Source of the DNA: Methanobacterium sp.
GTDB taxonomy: Archaea; Methanobacteriota; Methanobacteria; Methanobacteriales; Methanobacteriaceae
Assembly: GCA_021372715.1 (NCBI GenBank)
Contig: JAJFTX010000016.1
Span: forward strand, 1-16,488
Length of the DNA: 16,488 bases
Reading direction: 5' to 3'
Position numbers and translations under genes: made by a program. Shown in pieces: positions 14,556-16,488 of this stretch. Below the pieces are notes generated by a model. That model was not told the origin of the DNA, ran no database searches, and saw nothing but the letters and a program-made list of their open reading frames with translations. Numbering within the stretch: the stretch's first letter is position 1; every line of letters begins with the position of its first letter.

Positions 14556-15698
14556 ATGGAATGTCAGGATTATGGACTCAACAGAACCAGCGAAAAGGAT
14601 AATTTAAACTTAAACCCGCTTCAAAGAGGAGGTTTATTACCGAAAGAATCTAGAAAAGCTCTTTTTGAATTTTCAGACGGTTACAGCGTCTGTGATTACT
14701 GTGCTGGGAGGTTGGATAAAATCGCCAAACCAGGTATTATTAATTTTCTTGATGACCTGGCCCGTTTTATTGGTGTTGATCAGGCTCGCACTGTACACGG
14801 AGCCCGGGAAGGTAAATTTGCTGTGATGCATGCCATGTGTCAATCGGGAGAAACTGTTGTGGTTGATGGTAATGCACATTACACCACACATCTGGCGGCT
14901 GAGCGTAATCAGCTGAATATAGTGGAAGTACCCAATAAAGATTATCCTGAATACCGTATAAACCCATATGATTATAAAGAAGTATTGGATATCCAGTTAG
15001 ACAAGGGGACGGATATAAGCTTGGTTTTACTCACCCATATTGACGGAGATTACGGTAATTTAACTGATGCTCGTGCCGTAGGTAAAATTGCTCATGATTA
15101 TGGTATTCCCTTACTTTTAAATTGCGCATATTCTATGGGACGCATGCCAATAGATGCAAAGTCTCTTAATGCTGATTTTGTTGTGGGGAGCGGTCATAAA
15201 AGCATGGCAGCATCAGGCCCAGTAGGTGTGCTTGGTTTAAAGGATGAATATGCTGACCAGGTTCTGAAGAAGTCAAAAAGACATGCAGTTAAGGAAATAG
15301 AAATGCTTGGTTGTACCAGTCGAGGTGCTCCAGTGGTTACTCTGATGGCCTCACTTCCCCACGTGATGCAGAGGGTGAAAAAATGGGATGAAGAGGTAAC
15401 TAAAACCAGAGACTTCGTGAAAAAAATGGAAGGTCTAGGCGGTATTAAGCAGATAGGTGTGAAACCTAAAGAACATGACCTGGTGAGATTCGAAACACCC
15501 ATCTTTGATGAAATCGCAAATAAACATTCCCGTCGTGGTTTTTTCCTCTATGAAGAACTTAAAAATAAGAATATCGTGGGTATTAAAAGGGGACAGACCA
15601 AATGGTTTAAGTGCAGCACTTATGGTTTTAGCCAAGAGCAAGTGGACTATATTGTCCGTTCTTTTGCTGATATCGTGGAAAAATACCAAAATTATTGA
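14556..15698 (+). CDS. pscS: O-phospho-L-seryl-tRNA:Cys-tRNA synthase (SepCysS)
   Basis: PLP enzyme that converts phosphoseryl-tRNA(Cys), made by SepRS, to cysteinyl-tRNA(Cys) using a sulfur donor. It is the second step of the indirect methanogen route to cysteine. The 380-residue protein starts MECQDYGLNR and carries LNLNPLQRGGLLP (17-29). The PLP lysine is in GSGHKSMAASGP (211-222, K215). The three cysteines linked to persulfide or Fe-S sulfur transfer are C46 and C49 in YSVCDYCAGR and C253 in MLGCTSRGAP. VHGAREGKFAVMHA (80-93) and GNAHYTTHLAAE (105-116) match the family. No N-terminal SepCysE fusion is present. The ATG is preceded by AAGTGAT. TAATATAATAATAAAA at 14526-14541 could be a TATA box giving a leaderless message; otherwise it is read through from DUF362. 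Confidence 0.97.
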   Translation: MECQDYGLNRTSEKDNLNLNPLQRGGLLPKESRKALFEFSDGYSVCDYCAGRLDKIAKPGIINFLDDLARFIGVDQARTVHGAREGKFAVMHAMCQSGETVVVDGNAHYTTHLAAERNQLNIVEVPNKDYPEYRINPYDYKEVLDIQLDKGTDISLVLLTHIDGDYGNLTDARAVGKIAHDYGIPLLLNCAYSMGRMPIDAKSLNADFVVGSGHKSMAASGPVGVLGLKDEYADQVLKKSKRHAVKEIEMLGCTSRGAPVVTLMASLPHVMQRVKKWDEEVTKTRDFVKKMEGLGGIKQIGVKPKEHDLVRFETPIFDEIANKHSRRGFFLYEELKNKNIVGIKRGQTKWFKCSTYGFSQEQVDYIVRSFADIVEKYQNY

Positions 15699-15799
15699 TT
15701 AGTTTAGGGGATATTAGAAAATTCTCTAAATTTATTCCATCTTTATAATGTTCCTGTTTTTTATTGTTTGAATGTATAAGTCACGATGGTTATTAGAGA

Positions 15800-15832
15800 T
15801 TTTTTTAATATTAAAGTCCCCAATATTAAAAA
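15800..15832. terminator. Convergent terminator hairpin
   Basis: Between the convergent SepCysS and GyrI-like genes lies a perfect 11-bp inverted repeat, TTTTTAATATT (15802-15812) and AATATTAAAAA (15822-15832), with a 9-nt loop. Each strand has a T-tract entering the structure, so it can end transcription from both sides. A further T6 lies nearer SepCysS at about 15757-15762. Confidence 0.6.
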
Positions 15833-15843
15833 TAATATCTGAT

Positions 15844-16311
15844 TTATTTTATTTTTATAACCGGTATTCTTACTTCAGTTAGCAATTCTTCCTCTGGTGT
15901 TTCTAAGGGGTTGTTTAGATAGGCTTCACTGATAGGTCCCACAATATCATAGTTATTTTTCAGGGCATAATCAATTACAGCATGTATTACTGGTCCGACC
16001 TCTGTATAAGGTCCTTTATGCATAGCAGCCAGTACAGTATGTTCTGGTATTTCTTTTATACCTATTTTTCCTTCCTGCATTGTGGTTATCTTCCCCTCAA
16101 ATCCAAAACCAATCTCGTATTGTAATTTATCTTCACTTACATTATCAGGTGAGTTGAAATACGTTCCATAAATAAGTCCAGTCATTTTAAATCCTTTATC
16201 ATTTAGCCACTGGCCAACTTCAGCTATTAATTCAGGGATTTTATCATAACTACCCATATGAGGTATATACGCTACTCGTTCTTCTTTTATCTTTTTTTCG
16301 GTAATTTTCAT
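15844..16311 (-). CDS. GyrI-like effector-binding domain protein
   Basis: A 155-residue stand-alone GyrI-like/AraC effector-binding (SHS2-derived) domain, a fold that binds small hydrophobic or cationic ligands. It consists of two similar halves: VAYIPHMGSYDKIPELIAEV (13-32) with YEIGFGFEG (65-73), and VLAAMHKGPYTEVGPVIHAV (93-112) with LLTEVRIPV (143-151). Each half ends in a strand carrying a glutamate (E66, E146) typical of ligand binding. No helix-turn-helix domain is attached, so it may sequester or hydrolyse a ligand or act as a partner of another regulator. The ATG is preceded by GGTGA at a spacing of 6 nt. It is divergent from the truncated gene at the right edge and convergent with SepCysS. 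The ligand is unknown. Confidence 0.88.
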   Translation of the reverse strand: MKITEKKIKEERVAYIPHMGSYDKIPELIAEVGQWLNDKGFKMTGLIYGTYFNSPDNVSEDKLQYEIGFGFEGKITTMQEGKIGIKEIPEHTVLAAMHKGPYTEVGPVIHAVIDYALKNNYDIVGPISEAYLNNPLETPEEELLTEVRIPVIKIK

Positions 16312-16430
16312 GAAGATTCACCACTGAAAGTTTTTCTTTACTAATTTATAATTCTTATTTTCTAATTTTAATAATCTTTTATTCAGATTAATAATAAAAT
16401 ATTACTAACAAAGAAAAGAGGGAATATACT
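16312..16430. promoter_or_regulatory. Divergent spacer, GyrI-like gene and right-edge gene
   Basis: A 119-bp very AT-rich spacer between two divergent starts. It holds a ribosome binding site for each gene: GGTGA on the minus strand near 16318-16322 and GAGGGA at 16418-16423. TATA-like stretches are present, but none stands out enough to assign. Confidence 0.4.
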
Positions 16431-16488
16431 ATGAAACAGTTCTTAATTACCCCCGCCGCGGGTAAAAGGTTAATTGCTAAGGCTTTAG
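16431..16488 (+). CDS. N-terminus of an unidentified gene (partial)
   Basis: An open frame starts at ATG 16431 with GAGGGA 7 nt upstream and runs off the window after 19 codons (MKQFLITPAAGK...). The segment is mildly basic with no signal peptide or membrane span visible. The G+C-rich stretch CCCCCGCCGCGGG within it stands out in this AT-rich DNA. I do not recognise the family, and 19 residues are too few to assign one. Confidence 0.65.
   Translation, partial: MKQFLITPAAGKRLIAKAL

Noticed and set aside
14673..15689. Several antisense open frames across SepCysS.
   Set aside because: They mirror the strong SepCysS coding frame, lack ribosome binding sites and show no recognisable domains.

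Overview
The window looks like chromosomal DNA of a hydrogenotrophic methanogen of the order Methanobacteriales, probably Methanobacterium or a close relative. The evidence is archaeal information-processing genes (aIF1A, Rio1 kinase, Dim2-like KH protein, topoisomerase VI A and B), an archaeal type II glyceraldehyde-3-phosphate dehydrogenase, and Sep-tRNA:Cys-tRNA synthase, which is largely a methanogen enzyme. Intergenic DNA is very AT-rich with archaeal TATA boxes. Ribosome binding sites match GGAGGTGAT, and several genes start with TTG. The genus is inferred from memory of related proteins, not from a search.

Layout. (1) 30-2152, minus strand: a PH-domain membrane protein followed by a TrkH potassium channel subunit. 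(2) 2290-3018, plus: a UPF0280/COG2122 ApbE-like protein. (3) 3097-4541, minus: MoeA of molybdopterin synthesis, followed by an easily missed 46-residue single-span membrane protein with its own TATA box. (4) 4789-9355, plus: the archaeal translation, ribosome-maturation and topology cluster aIF1A, Rio1, Dim2-like KH protein, Top6B and Top6A, ending at a hairpin and T-tract. (5) 9664-10683, plus: gap, with its own terminator. (6) 10857-13315, plus: a tight three-gene unit of a UbiA prenyltransferase resembling decaprenyl-phosphate phosphoribosyltransferase, a PHP phosphoesterase and a UPF0104 flippase-like membrane protein. (7) 13401-15698, plus: a DUF362 protein without a ferredoxin domain, then SepCysS. 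(8) 15844-16311, minus: a free-standing GyrI-like ligand-binding protein. (9) From 16431, plus: the first 19 codons of an unidentified gene that runs off the window.

How the genes fit together. Block 4 joins translation initiation and 16S rRNA 3'-end maturation with topoisomerase VI, an association often seen in archaea. Block 6 has the parts for a lipid-linked sugar route: a prenyl-phosphate phosphoribosyltransferase-like enzyme, a phosphatase-type enzyme and a membrane transporter-type protein. It is the best candidate here for an undescribed pathway. UPF0280 and SepCysS may both act in sulfide-to-cysteine/homocysteine assimilation, but they are 11.5 kb apart.

No tRNA, rRNA, CRISPR array, insertion sequence or phage gene was seen. 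No broken gene was found.
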